Positions 1-13,200 of a stretch of 64,000 nt of DNA are shown piece after piece. The translations under genes were made by a program, and so were the position numbers. The notes under the pieces are model-generated. The model ran no database searches and had not been told where the DNA came from. It saw only the letters and a list, made by a program, of their open reading frames with translations. The stretch covers positions 965,224 to 1,029,223 of the forward strand of contig VXAA01001497.1 of NCBI GenBank assembly GCA_013399115.1, given 5' to 3'. Position 1 is the stretch's first letter. Every line of letters begins with the position of its first letter. This stretch comes from Anseranas semipalmata. Its lineage: Eukaryota > Chordata > Aves > Anseriformes > Anseranatidae.

Positions 1-807
1 ATAAACTTCCAAATTAGCTTGAACTTTGGCTACCTTCCTACTAAATGCTTCATAAGATTTTAAGGCAGCCATAAAAAATCAATGAATTTTGTAAGTATTA
101 GGTTAATGTCAATGATATTCTCACAAGTATCAACAACAAAAGAAAAAAAACAGTGCTGAGCAGGGAGAATACCGCTGTAAGATAGTATTTGAATAAAAGC
201 TACATTAAGCTTTATAAACTGAGGGTGCAGAGATGTAATAAAAACTTGGGTTATCCAGTCCATGAAACAAATTCAGTAGTCTCTTGAAAAATAAGGACTG
301 AATCAGCAGATTTCTAATTTCAATGAATTTTATCATTAATCACACAAATCACGAGGATTTAGGGAGATAAGATGTCCAACACATTTTCTCAGGTCCACTA
401 TGTATGTCAGTTGGAGGACAGTCATTTTATACAATAGAGCGATGGTGGCATAAAGTCTGTCCAGTTATATGTAGCTATTGCACTAAGCAAATTAGACCAA
501 GCTATAGTCATAAGAGCTGGTTTAAACCTCTTGATACTAGAAAGATTTTGATAGCATAACCACACTGGCAAAACCCTTAAGGAATAAAAAGCTATTCACT
601 CCTGAGAGTCTAGCACCACACAATTCCATGTTTCAGGCATGATACTCCAAGTCAGTGAAAATGCCACATTTCTGATATGGCAGCATTCTACACCCCTTTT
701 CTAATGACCTAAATAATGACAGCACTGCACAAGGCAGCAAATATTCATGATCCTGTGGGGAGTCTTCACCCGGTATAAACTGTCAGAGTTTATTGATGTT
801 AGTTTCT

Positions 808-1004
808 GAGAGCGTTGTGGGGCACTGGAACAGGCTCCGCAGGGCAGTGGTCACAGCACCGAGCCTGTTGGAGTTCAAGAAGTGTTTGGACAGCACTCTC
901 AGACATATGGTCTGATTTTTGGGTGGTCCTGCGTGGAGCCAGGAGTTGGACTCAATGATCCTTGTGGGTCCCTTCCAACTCGGGATATGCTATGATTCTA
1001 TGAA
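808..1004 (+). mobile_element. CR1 LINE 3' end fragment
   Basis: About 200 bases match the 3' end of avian CR1 in sense orientation. Recognisable parts are the GGCACTGGAACAGGCT block, TTCAAGAAGTGTTTGGACAG, CTCAATGATCCTTGTGGGTC, CCCTTCCAACTC, and the terminal TATGATTCTATGA repeat. It is 5'-truncated, as most CR1 copies are, and moderately diverged. It has no coding capacity. Confidence 0.9.
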
Positions 1005-4000
1005 TAGTAGAGGTATGGTAATTGACACCATCTGCCCCCTAAACTTTTGGCCAAGATCTTGTGGATGCTGTTTGCAAAGCTGCCATTTATAGGTGTGTTT
1101 TAGATGCACCTTCAAACTAATGACCTAAAACAGTCTAGCTAGTTTCACTCCTACTATGTGGACTACCATGGAAGAACTTGATCACAGAAATTAAAGGGCA
1201 AGGCTGAGGGTCAGAATGATTGGACTATTTCTTTATATCAACGAATTTTCATAAATTTTGGCAACACTCTAGAGTGGTATGATTTTCTTTCTTTACTGTA
1301 TAAAGATAAATTGGAGCAAATTAATCTAGAAGAGTGAGTAGATTACAGGATAGGTTGGATGTGTTTAAGCCCATTTTGGGACAAAGGAGGGGGTTTGTTT
1401 TGAAAGGCTTCCTTTTTCAATATAGATTCCCTAATCACAACAATAGTTTACTTTCCTTCTTGTGGCTAGATGTTAAGCAATGAAACCCAGCTCCCAGCTA
1501 GCAGAGAGTCTGGGCCCAAGTGTGAATTAGTTGTGTTCTCATAGTATACCAAAAATTATCTTGTGTGAGTAGATGTGGGAGGGTTGGCATTCCACTCGCC
1601 GTCACGATGCACTATCTCTGAAAGAACTTCTCTGTGTCACTGGCAAATGCCAACCGAAAGCAACAGGCCACTGCCTTTTCAGAATGCTTCCAGGCATCTG
1701 TTTTTAAGATCTTGCATTTTTCCCCCTTTTCCTCATCACATTAACACCAGTTATATTTTTATCTTGTTTTTGGAAACTGGAATCATCTTTGTTCATGGAG
1801 GTCCTTTCAGCTATTTTTTTCAACCTGATTTCGTTTAGGATAAGTATCGTTAGATTTTTTTTGTTGTTGTTTTAATTCCTTTGTTCTCTACTGTTTTTAT
1901 TGATTTGGTTTGAGGATTTCTTATTATTTTTATTCTTAGATAAATAAGATGGTCTTCGAAAGAGACATGAAAATTGGTTGGGTTTTGCTTAAACTGTGGT
2001 TCCCAAGATCTGCTAATTCATCTTGGCTGATTAAGTGATTAAGTGATCTCTGTTTCCAGACATCCACTCCAAATCTTGGCCAGAGTTGATGCCTAGAGGC
2101 TGAGTGGTCGGTGTACCTACTTCTGCGCTCTGAGAGCTGGCAGCCCAGCCTACTAACCTAGGTCACACCTACTTCTGCCTCCATAATTAGAAATCATGAA
2201 ATGCTCTGGCTTAATGCTCTGATTCCAGTCCTTACGAGGGTTAGGGGTGACAGTGAAAGAGTTTGAAACCTCTGGTTTATAGCCTCTTGTGCCAGTGTGC
2301 TGCATAGCCTGACAGAAGCTGCTAAGCAGAGGCTTGAATTTCATATCAGTATCATTTAAAAAACATGGGTCGGGACCAAAGGTATTTGAGACATAAAATC
2401 TCCTATAATTTTACATTAAGATTATGCAGGTAGAGCATAGAAGCTGCATAGGCTTGGAGAATAATATGGAAAATACTCAAGTGCCACCGTATAAACCAGT
2501 TGTTTCTTATAATCTAAAACATTTAATGCATTCCTGATCACCTCATCACACAAGTAAGTCCATAGAACTGGAGGGTGCTCAGAGGTGGGCAGCAGGTGTG
2601 TTCAGAGGCACAAAAGAGCGCTCAGAGAAACAGAGACTGAAAAAATGGATTGCATACTTCAGGGACATGTCTCTGCTTATCAGGAAAAAAAAAAAAAGAA
2701 AGAAAGAAAAGGATGCTTGTGTCCATATAAAACCCTGTTTGGCAAAACACAAAATGTGTGTTTTCCCACATTTTGTTTTGCAGTGTTTGCCATATATAAA
2801 GTGTTCCCATGGTGCTTCCTGTTCCTGCTGTTCCACCAGGCCATTGCTATTCTTAGAAGCAAGTCACCACAAGGAAGGGGAATTAAACCAGTGTTCAAGG
2901 AAAAAAAAAAAAAAAACAGGAAAAGAAACTGTGAGGACAATCGAATTGTTCCCATGCCACTTGATTCAATAAGAACAAAACCATTAAAAGGATTAAGGGG
3001 CTGCAAGCTGCTATCCTACTGGCTAATTTGCCATGCGTGCGAAAGATCAATGAGGGGGCCTTGAGCTAGCCAACATGCACTGTTGATCTGGGCAGTCAAA
3101 CTGCTGGGTACATCCAATTATTAAGGAAAACAATGAAGTTCAAACTCGAGAATATCTTTTTCTTGATGTGTGTAATTCATGTGGATGTTTGGATTGTGCT
3201 ACTTTAATTGTGAGAAACGTAATGCGAAGATAATAATTATCCAGTTAAATGGTTTGGCATGTTTCTATTAATCACACTTATTAAATTATTAAGCCACTTA
3301 TCTATCTTTAACACTAATACATACTACATGACTAGTGGACATTACAATGATAATAAATCTAGAAGGAATTTTTACCCCTTTCAAGAAGTATCAGCTAAGC
3401 AAACTACATAGCTCTGTGCATCCATCATACAGTGGTCATGCAAAAGGCTGAACCAGCTTTGCTGTTACTTGAGCAAGTATTTTCATTGTTGATCAGGATT
3501 TGACCCAACTTTATGAGTTTTCTGGAGCAAGCCATGACTTTTTCAGCATATGCTGACATTTTTAAAGTAACATTTCTATATAGATAATACGTGCAGCTTG
3601 CAGCTGTTTTTTGTCTTTTACAGTGCAACAAGCTAAAATCTAATGGATGATTTTCAAAGTCCTGTTTTTGACAAATCTCCTAATTATTTCACTCTCCAAC
3701 ACAAAAGATTTCAAGTCATGCTGCAGGATAAAGGGTTGTGAGAAGAGTACATGGCTGGCTCCCTGAGTTGCAATTGGAGAGAGCTGGGGAGCAGCCTCTC
3801 TCACCAGCTAGTCAAAGGATGAAAGGATCAGGCCAGTGGCTGCTTCCAGCACAGGAAGGTATGGAATGGCAAAAAGGAAGGTGATTGATAACCTAAAATA
3901 TATAGAATCGCAGACCCAGCTGCAAGGTGTCATTACATGGGACTTGTTTGTGTAGAACTCATGATGAGATTTGAGATACAGCGAGCTGGATTTGCCAGGT

Positions 4001-7000
4001 TTGTGTTGAGCTCACGGATGAAGTGATTAAGTGCATTATGTTACTCCCTTGCTAATTTATTTATATAAATAAAAAAATATATAAAATCTTCCCACTTCTT
4101 TCCATTCCGGTATATGAGATACTACTGGGGCATGATGTCTTGTTGGCCTGTCTGCCACATGCTGTCTTATGATGGGGCTGAGCCTGAGGTATTGGACCAC
4201 AGCTGGGGAAGGTGCCCATGGTGTTGTGAGGTTTAGCAACCTCTCCTTGTCACACTCTGAGCGCAGGCACAGCTGGTTCAGCGGAGCCGCTGTGCTTGGT
4301 GCATGGGGCTGTCTATTCCCATGGGTCTCCATTTCCACCATGGCTTTGTGTTCGTATTTTTCCCAAGTACAGAAAACGAGTGTGTCCTTCTAGTTAGTTG
4401 GTGGAAACATAATCAGTGGGAGTTTGGGGCCAGTATAACAAAGCAGAGGAGATCCTCAACTACAGTCAAATGGTCAGAGGGTAGGAAATACATCAGGTGT
4501 TCAAATTAGAAAACTGATGTTAAAAAGGGTAAGAGTAGAGGCAGCATTTTTTGTTTAGTTGTAGTTTTGTTGATTTTTTTTTCAGCAAATTCCAGAGGGA
4601 AACCTGCTGTGATTTGATGCTCATAAAATCTAAAGGCAGAGGGGGACACAATTAAAAGATCACTGGATTTGTGAGGTGAAGCAAGAGATGAACTTAACCC
4701 TTGGGTTTTAGTAGCCCAAAGTTATTTTTATGTCATTTTTTCTAGTGCTTGTGGTGTTTGATGATAGCTATACAGGAAGAGATAAAGTGTGGTAAATTTT
4801 CTGCCAATACGGGAAATGCTAAAGGAAGTCTCTGGGAGAGAACAGTGTAACAACATTTAAAGAGAGGGCAAGCAATGCCAAAGGCAAAATAACTCCTGCA
4901 GGCAACTCAGGCGTGTGCTGTTTAGTATAAAGTATTGTAGGTAGAGCAGCTGCTGGGCGGAACGAAGACTTATCAAGGTAGATCTGAGTAAAGCCCAGAA
5001 ATGAAATCTGTTGCTGTTTCTCTGTGGTCTTATTTACAACATAAAGTCAGATCATCAACTGATGCAAAGTGGTTTATGGCCTAGCAATATTAACTCAATT
5101 AGGATGGCTGAGCACTATTAGGAATCTGTCCATTAAAATCTACACCCATCCCATAAAAACAAGTCTGAATTCCCATTGTTGCATTAAGCTTGCCTAAGCA
5201 CCATATATCATCCAAATGGCGAGCAGTGACTAAGCAATGTCGTGTTTTAATGAATATTCAAGCACAGATACATCATTTTATTTCTGTTGGCTTTTTAATT
5301 TTCTAATGTTCTTTCAAGGTCTGTGCTTTTGGGAGGGGGAGGGAGACGTTTGCTTTTAGAGGAAAAAAGGCACATTGCCATTTCATTTCTTAGTAGAGGT
5401 TCATAATGCGATTACCAAAATGTGAATAACAATCAAATAATGTTGAGGCTTATTCCCTATGGATAGCAAAAATAAATTTCAGTCAAATGTTTCCGGCAGA
5501 AATCTCAAATTTGTCATGCAAAGTACTTTTCTGCATTCAAATGTAATGTATTTATATGAGTCAGAAACATCAAACATTAGGATAAATAGCCAGATTATAA
5601 GTACAGTCTGCTTATGAAATGATTGGAATAGAAGTGCAATTAATGAAACTGGCAGAATAGCTCTGAAGCAGTGTTAATGCCTTGAGATTTAAAGAAAACA
5701 TCCATATCTGCTTTACAGCATGGGGTGGAGGAGACACTCAGGGACAGCTTTCTATTCTTCCACGTTAACATCACTGACTACTTTTTCATTGCTTGTGGCT
5801 TATATTTGTGTCAGAAGAGAATCAGGAGCGATTTTTAAAGACTTCTCCTGGGCTCATATTTAAAAGGGAACTGAAGCCTCAGAGGACAAGGGGAAAAAAA
5901 TGAGAAGATGGGCAACATCATTGATACTTTCCTTCAACCCCAAGGACAGTCTAACACAACATACTTCTACAGCAAAAAAAGCAGAGTAGGGAAGGCTGGT
6001 ATGTCTGGCAAAAGTGCTGCTATGAACTCCTTATCTCAACTTTCCCAACTCTACTGACCCGCCAGAAGTGTTCTATAAGATGCTGCTGGTCTTACTTGTC
6101 CCCACAGGAGCTGCTTGAGGTCAGCACATCCTTAATGTGGAATGGATATAATCTGAGATACCTGGGTTGGACCTATGTTTGTGAGAGGTTAGAAAGCAGC
6201 AGCATAAAGTGCGTGAATTGGCAGGTTTTAATAATTGTTTGGGTCCTGTGTATTTCTGGTGCTGAAGGGGAAAAAGAATAGGAGTAAGCATCACCTGTGA
6301 GGTATATGAGCCCTCTGTACTAGTTTGTATGCATATGGTTCTTTACTGGGAAGATTTTGTGGAGGTGTGCATCAGCAGTCTGTCATCAGTGGGTTGTTCA
6401 GTGGATTTTGTCGGTTTTCTGCATGCATCAGCTAGTGGTGATGGAACGAAACATGTAAATTTTGTAAGGACCTTGAAGGACATGCCAAAGCAGAGGCTGC
6501 TGAGTGGAATGCCAGGCTCAACTTACTGTATCTGATGGAAGTCGCTTGGCATTGCTTTTGAGCAGTGAGAAGTGCTGAGATTCAACTCGCCCTTGCTGGG
6601 ACCCCAGAGACTACATTTATCGAGAATTTGTTGTGGCTGTAATTACTGCTGCCTTTTTTGGTCATTCTAATTTTTAGTATCTCAGTGTGACTTGACTAGC
6701 AGAAATCTTTGTATTTACCATACCGTAGTATTATGTTGTAGGTCAGTTATAACACCTTGTTCCAAAACAATGTGATAATTTTGTCAGAGTTCATATCTTT
6801 ATGAAGCCTGCTCAATGCCAAGGTGTTGCAGTACTTTGAATATTATAGTATTTTAGTGAATGAATATATAATTAACAAACCTCAGCTTGGTTTTGGTGAG
6901 CTGTTGCAGGTGAATCCCAAGTCTGGATGACCTGTACTTAGTACTGAGCTTAGAGCACACGAAAGTAAAAGAAGAGTGGTAAAAATGGTATTAGGATATC

Positions 7001-8201
7001 TGAGGATATCTGTGTAATAATTTTGAATCTGTACAGAACTTAATACAGCTTACAGCTACATAGTTTATGTCTAGCTAATCATGGATCTCTATGAGAAGGG
7101 AAATAGGTATGTTACTCTGTATACCCTGTATATATTTCTTCTATAAAAGAAGCAACTTTATTGGTCTCGGATTTTTGTTTTCTTGGCTTCAACTGAGCTG
7201 CAAGCATTTTCCTGCAGAAAAGCCTTTTTTTTCCCCTTTAACTCAGCAATAATGGTCCAAGGCGCAAGAAATGTAATTAGTGAGGTGTGGTATTTTGATA
7301 AACTTAGAAGTTTACAGGAATCAGAACAAACCAGCATGGTGAATTTTTTGAGTGTTGTCACTAAGAATGTAGTTACGGATGGGAAGACAATTTATTAGGC
7401 CAGTGAGTGCAACCTCTTCAGTGACCCCAGCAACTACTTCCTTAAAGCTTGTTTATAAATTATTGAGAAGATGCATGTTCACGGGCATGAACTGTGTGGG
7501 GGTTTTTAATTTTAACTTCACAGGAATGTCATCACTTTATATTTGCAATTCAAATCAGAATGACTTTTTAATATGTTGGAATTTCATATATAACAGGAAT
7601 TCTGGTTCATGATCAGCTGTGTAGAAATGCTGTTTTCCTTTACATGAGGCTGAATTTTATAATACAATGGTGAGAGTTCTAATCAAGTCTGGCTGCTCAC
7701 ACATTATTAAAGCTGTTAGTCACTGTGACCATATGAAAGAACAATGGATATATCATTAAAAAACTGAACTAGCAGCATAAATAAGTAGGGTTTCTTTTTT
7801 TGCCTTTTGCTTGCATCGATGAATGAGTCCATAACATCTTTTCTAGACCCACATAGAGACTAAACATGTTGCTCAGCAGGATGAAGACAAAGAGCCTCCC
7901 AGTTCAAGGCAGAGGTCTTTCTGGCAAGCCCTCCAGACATTTCTAGCTTCTCTGAAGGAGTATGTTAGAGATGTTTTTTTTTCTTTTGACTGAAATTCTT
8001 TTGCTGGTAGTTTCATGTGGGAAAAAAAGAACACTCTTACAGTAACAAAACCTAGAAATAATACTCCAAACCATTTTGACTTATCTGTTTAATGACAATA
8101 TTTGCTTTAGAGATTTATCTCAAGTTTTTCTAAGGAAAATGAAGACTTGAAAACTGGAGACAGATGAACTGCAATCCTCATTTTGGTAAAAAAAAAAAAA
8201 A
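1005..8201. other. Intronic stretch without recognised genes
   Basis: AT-rich intron sequence. It holds A-rich tracts at about 2684-2710 and 2900-2916 and a 15-base A run at about 8188-8202 that abuts the next CR1. Open frames here, including 159- and 124-codon ones at 2585-3064, run across the A tracts and encode low-complexity lysine or phenylalanine runs. I see no exon, RNA gene or repeat family I can name. Confidence 0.6.
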
Positions 8202-10250
8202 ATCATAGAATCATAGAATAGTTGAGGTTGGAAGGCACTTCTGGAGATTGTCTAATCCGACCTCGCTACTCAAGCAGAGTCAGCTACAGCATGTTGCCCA
8301 AGGCAGTTACGAGTCAAATTTTTGAATATCTCCATGGATGGAAACTCCACAACTTCTCTGGGCAACCCGTTCCAGTGTTCAACCACCATCACAGTAATGT
8401 TTTTTCTGATGTTTAGATGGAGTTTCCTGTGTTTTGGTTTTTGCCCATTTTCTCTTGTCCTGCCAGCGGGCACCATTGAGAAGAGCCCATCTCCGTCTTC
8501 TTTACACCCTCCCATCAGGTATTTACTTACAGTGAGAAGATCCCCTGAGCCATCACTTCTCCAAGTTAAACAATCCCAGTTCTCACAGCCTCTCCTCATA
8601 TTAGAGGTACTTCAGTCCCTTAATCATCTGTGTGGCCCTTTGCTAGACTTACCATGTCTCTTGCACTGGGGAGCCCAAAATTTGACACAACATTCTAGAT
8701 GTGGCCTCACCAGCCCTTAATAGAGAGGAAGGATCACTTCTCCATTGGTGTAACACAGCCCTGGATACCACTGGCAGCCTTTGCCATTAGGGCGCATTAC
8801 TAGCTCATGTTCAATATGGTGTCCACCAGGACCTCCAGATCCTTTTCTGCAGAGGTGTTTTACAGTCAGTCAGACCCGGAGCTGTACTGGTGCCTGGAGT
8901 TAGTCCTAACCAGATGCAGGACTTTGCATTTCTCATTGTTGATCTTCGTGAGGTTCCTCTGTTCAGTTCTTCAGCTTGTCAAGGTCCCTCTGGATGGCAG
9001 CACAACCATATGTTGTATCATCTGCAAACCTGTCAAGTGCATATGCTGTCCTATTGTCCAAGTTATTAATGAAGTTGTTAGCACAGGACTCAGTAACCCC
9101 TGGGGTATGCCACAAGTGACTGGCTTCCAGCTGGACTTTGCACCATTGATCACAACCTCCTAAGCCTGGCAGTTTAGCCAGTTTTCAGTCTACATCACTG
9201 TCCACTTATCTAGCCCATACTTCATCAGCTTGTCTGTGAGGATGTTATGGGAGACGGAGTTGAAAACCTTACTAAAGTTGAGGTAAACAACATCTCCTGC
9301 TCTCCCTGCATTCATCAAACCAATCCTCTCATTGAAGAAAGCTAGAGGTTCTTCAAGCATGATTACTGTTTTGTAAATCCCTGCTGACTCCTCCAGATCA
9401 CCTTCTTGTCCTTCATACGTCTAGAAATAGTTTCCAGAATCATTTGTTCTATCACCTTCCCAGAGACTGAGGCAAGGCCAATCAGTCTGTAATTCCCTGA
9501 GTCCTCCATCTTGCCTTTCTTGAAGATAGGAATGATATTTGCTTTCTTTCAGTCCTTGGGAACGTCCCCCAGTCACCATGATCTTTTAAAGATTATCAAA
9601 AGTGGCCTTGCAGTGACATCAAACACCTCCCTCAGCACTTGTGGGTACATCCCAGCAGGGTCTAGGGACTTGTTTATGTCCAGTTTATTTTAAGGTTCCC
9701 TAGCTTGATCTTACTCCACCACTCCACAGTCTTCCTTGATCTAGTATTTACCTGAGGTCTCAGGACCTGGGATTCCTAAAGGCGAGGCTCAACAGTAGAG
9801 ACTGAGGTGAAGAAGGCATTGAGAACCTTGGCCATTTCTGTGTCCTTTCTCATCAAGGCATCTGCTTGTAGAAGCCCTTCTTGCTGCACATTATGTCCCT
9901 CACCAAATTCAACTCCAAGTTGGCTTTGACTTTCTCACTTGCATCCATGCATGCTCAAACCATGGCTCTGTATTCCCCCTGGGTCACCTGGCCCTGTTTC
10001 CACCTTTCTCCTTTTTACATTTTGTTTTAGTCAGGAGCTACTTCTTCAACCATGCAAGTATCCTGCTGCCTTTGCTTGCTTTCCTGCTCACTGGGATGGA
10101 CCATTCTTGAGCTTGGAGAAGGTCATCCTCAAAATGTTTTGTTTGACCTGAAAATGAAATTTTCTTTTCACCATAAAACCAAACTTGCTTCTGGTGGACC
10201 TCTGATCAGTCTGGCAGACCTGACTAGCTGGAACTAGGACCTCTATTTGG
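8202..10250 (-). mobile_element. Long, decayed CR1 LINE with reverse-transcriptase remnants
   Basis: Reverse-oriented CR1 of about 2 kb. Its 3' end is at 8202 (ATCATAGAATCATAGAATAG, the reverse complement of the CR1 tail). On the - strand, moving away from the tail, pieces of the CR1 ORF2 protein follow: the C-terminal part (EERL-ELGLFNLEK near 8600), a segment resembling the RT region VINGAKSSWKPVTCGIPQG at about 9097-9153, then DVVYLNFSKVFNSVSHNIL at about 9230-9290, and non-contiguous upstream pieces out to about 10.1 kb. Many stops and frame shifts interrupt it, so it is a dead copy. Domain order agrees with a 5'-truncated CR1 ORF2. The far boundary is uncertain by some 150 bases. Confidence 0.88.
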
Positions 10251-13200
10251 TCCTCAGCAGTAGATGTATTTCATTATTTTGTACCCATTAGAAACTGAAA
10301 ATGGCCATTCAAGTGTGTAGGCTGTGTATCAGATTCTGGATTAATTTAAATGACTGCAAAAAATTCTAATTTATTTCCTTGAGCACAGAATCAGGAAGTG
10401 TGTTATTTCTGTTGTTCTTGAGGTCAGTATACCATCTGACAGAAGAATCAGTCTGTGCTGCACATATGTGAATGGCAGCAAAGGAAGAAAATGGTGTCTG
10501 TCAGCTTTTTATGGGCATAGTAAAAAATGGTCATTGAAACTAATCTTAAATATTTAGGGTTTAGCCCTTCCTGAAACAGCTATCAAGGATTTAATAGAAA
10601 CTGGAAGCTTTTCTATTACGTTTTTAACCATGTGATAGCAGTTAGAAGAGAATTGTAAGCTGGATATAGAACCCCATATGAAAGCAAGAAAATCCCCCAC
10701 CGTCTAAAAAGAAAAAAAATTCTCTGATAAACTGTCTGGGCTCTCACAGTAATTGCTAGGCAGCCCAATGGATTTGATTTTATCAGGCTTTTCTATAAAG
10801 AGTCTCTTACAAGAATATAACCGTTAATGACAATTATGTCTAGGACTGAGGTCTTAATGAAGTTTATACTTTAAAGCTCTTTAAGGGGGAGGTGTTGATG
10901 CAGAAATTCTGTAAACAGAATACCTTCATTTCAGAGTGCACTTGTTAAACCTTCTTCTGGAAAATACAACTTTTTATACATCAAACTAAAAATTCATTAT
11001 ATAGGTTCTAATAAAGGTAAAAAACAAGCAGTCTGGAGATAGTTTTGCTCAGATGAAGTAAAACTTGCATATTTGATGAAATCGATATAATTACAAAATG
11101 TGAAGGTGTCTACCTAAACATGCGCACACCCCCTATACTTCTTTTAAAATATACACAGTCTTTTAAAGGAAGTCCCTTGCTAAAAGTAACCCAACACATC
11201 TTCACAAAACAAGTGAACTTTCATCTTTGTTACTGTTTTTCAATGTTTTCCTCAGCAAACAGTACTTACAAAGATGTTTTATGTATTAATCCTTGCCAGA
11301 AAAGTTTTAAATCAATGCTAATTATGAATTGTCAAGCTACTGAACTGAAGCATAACTATAAGATGTTAGTAGTTAAAGGCTTTGTGTTTTCTACCAGTAT
11401 CACAGAGCAGGCATTCCTATATGGGCTTTTTGACCTAACAAGAGATCCTACATTACAAACAACCTCAGCAGTGCAAACTTCTCTCTATATCAAATATGTG
11501 TGGTATGCCAAGTGTATCAGTTTGACATATTCGGTAAGCTACACAATAACTAAAAGAACATTCAGTAATTTCAAAAATAATATTAAAGCACTGCATCTCT
11601 AGAATTTTCTAGTAACAAGAAGAAGATTTTTCCCTTGAAAATGTAGTATGTTATAATTGTTACTGAAAGTCTGGGCAAAACTTTTTCAGAGCATCACAGC
11701 TTGTAAAACACTCGTTTTCTTCTCCTGTTTTTGAACATATTAATTGGTATGTATTTTGATAGATTGGGTTAAAATGATAGTCAATGTGAAGTTTGAATTT
11801 CTTTTAACCAGAGTTTTTCTTCAAATCCAAAACTTTTGTGTTTTAAAGTTATGAAATGTATGGGCAAGAAGGAATATGGGCACAAGCCTCATACTTGGCT
11901 GAAAACTCAAATATTTAGTTTCATGTTAATAAATGCCATTTGAACAGTGTCACATTTCAGGGGGTTAAGTTACAACTACAGATTTGGAAGAAGAATAATT
12001 AAAAAAAAAAAGAAGGAAAAAATGTCTTTCATGTTTGCAGAGCACAGGGAGGCTCTAGAGCTGGGACACTGTGTAGTTTGCATAGTTCTCCCTCATGGTA
12101 GCAGCAGAAGCTGAGTAATTCACCCATACCCTGAAGATGGGATCAACGTCATCCAAGAGGGAGCCCTATTTGGGGGCTGCCACAGCATGGAGAAGGCAGC
12201 TTTTCAGCCATTTCACATGTGGGAGGAGACGAAGTATTTTCCTTCAGAGATCCCCAGCACATGGCTTGGCACTCATGTGGATGGGAGGATTTAAACCTAA
12301 TTAAACCATGGTTGTTGACTTGCATATTCTGTAATAGGCATGACACCATTTGGTACTTAGTTGTGGTCTAGCATCAAACAGCTCTCTTCAAATGCAGATC
12401 TGAGGCATGGCTCAAAGAATAATTAGGTCTGCCTGTGACAAGCCAGGGACTGGCTGACGAAGCAAGAAGCATTAGCAAGGGTGGAGACTGCCAGCATCAA
12501 TAATGATTATATGTGCCATTTCTGCCTGTGATGGGCTGCCAGCTTGTAAGTGCTGAACAATTGAGTGACCTTGGCCAAACCATTTCCAATAATGATACAG
12601 CGTTTGTTTTAATATGAAAGTGACAAGAAGGAAAAGATCACAGTGTATCTTTCTTTCATGCAATCCCTCATCTCCAAAATGGATGCATCTCATGTGAGTT
12701 TAATCATTCGTTTCATATGCAAAGCCTCTTTCTCTGGTATTAAGAACATCTTCATTTCAAAGCTTAGAAAAGTTAAAGAAGACTGAAGGCTGGAGTGGAG
12801 GAAGAAAGATAGTACTTATACCTGGCAGTAGCTGTCACCTGCTTAGAGATAATAAAAATATCCTCTGAAATTTAAAATTGCACTTTATCTCAGCTTAGGT
12901 ACCTGCAAACTTTTTTTTACTTGAATTCATTTTTTTATATTGCGACCACTCAGTTAATTGGGCTAAATTGGCTGTTTTATTATGCAAACAGTATAAAATA
13001 TTGGCAAAATATTTGTGGTAAAAGTATGAACTAGAGCTGATCTTTTTGCATAATTTTGTTGTTTTTTTCTTTTACTCTTGAGTGATGAACACCTGCAACA
13101 GTGTTTGAATGAAACCTTTCTAAGCAGAAGAACAAAGTCCAGGATTGACAAAACTGTCTGAAGAAAGTTAGCTGCAAAATACAAGCTACTCCACCAACAG

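Noticed and set aside
2585..3064. 159-codon + strand open frame and overlapping frames on both strands
   Set aside because: They cross two A-rich tracts and encode lysine or phenylalanine runs; overlapping open frames on both strands point to chance.
8270..8720. Open frames of 109 (-) and 132 (+) codons
   Set aside because: They lie inside the reverse CR1 copy. The - strand one is decayed CR1 coding sequence and the + strand one is its antisense shadow.
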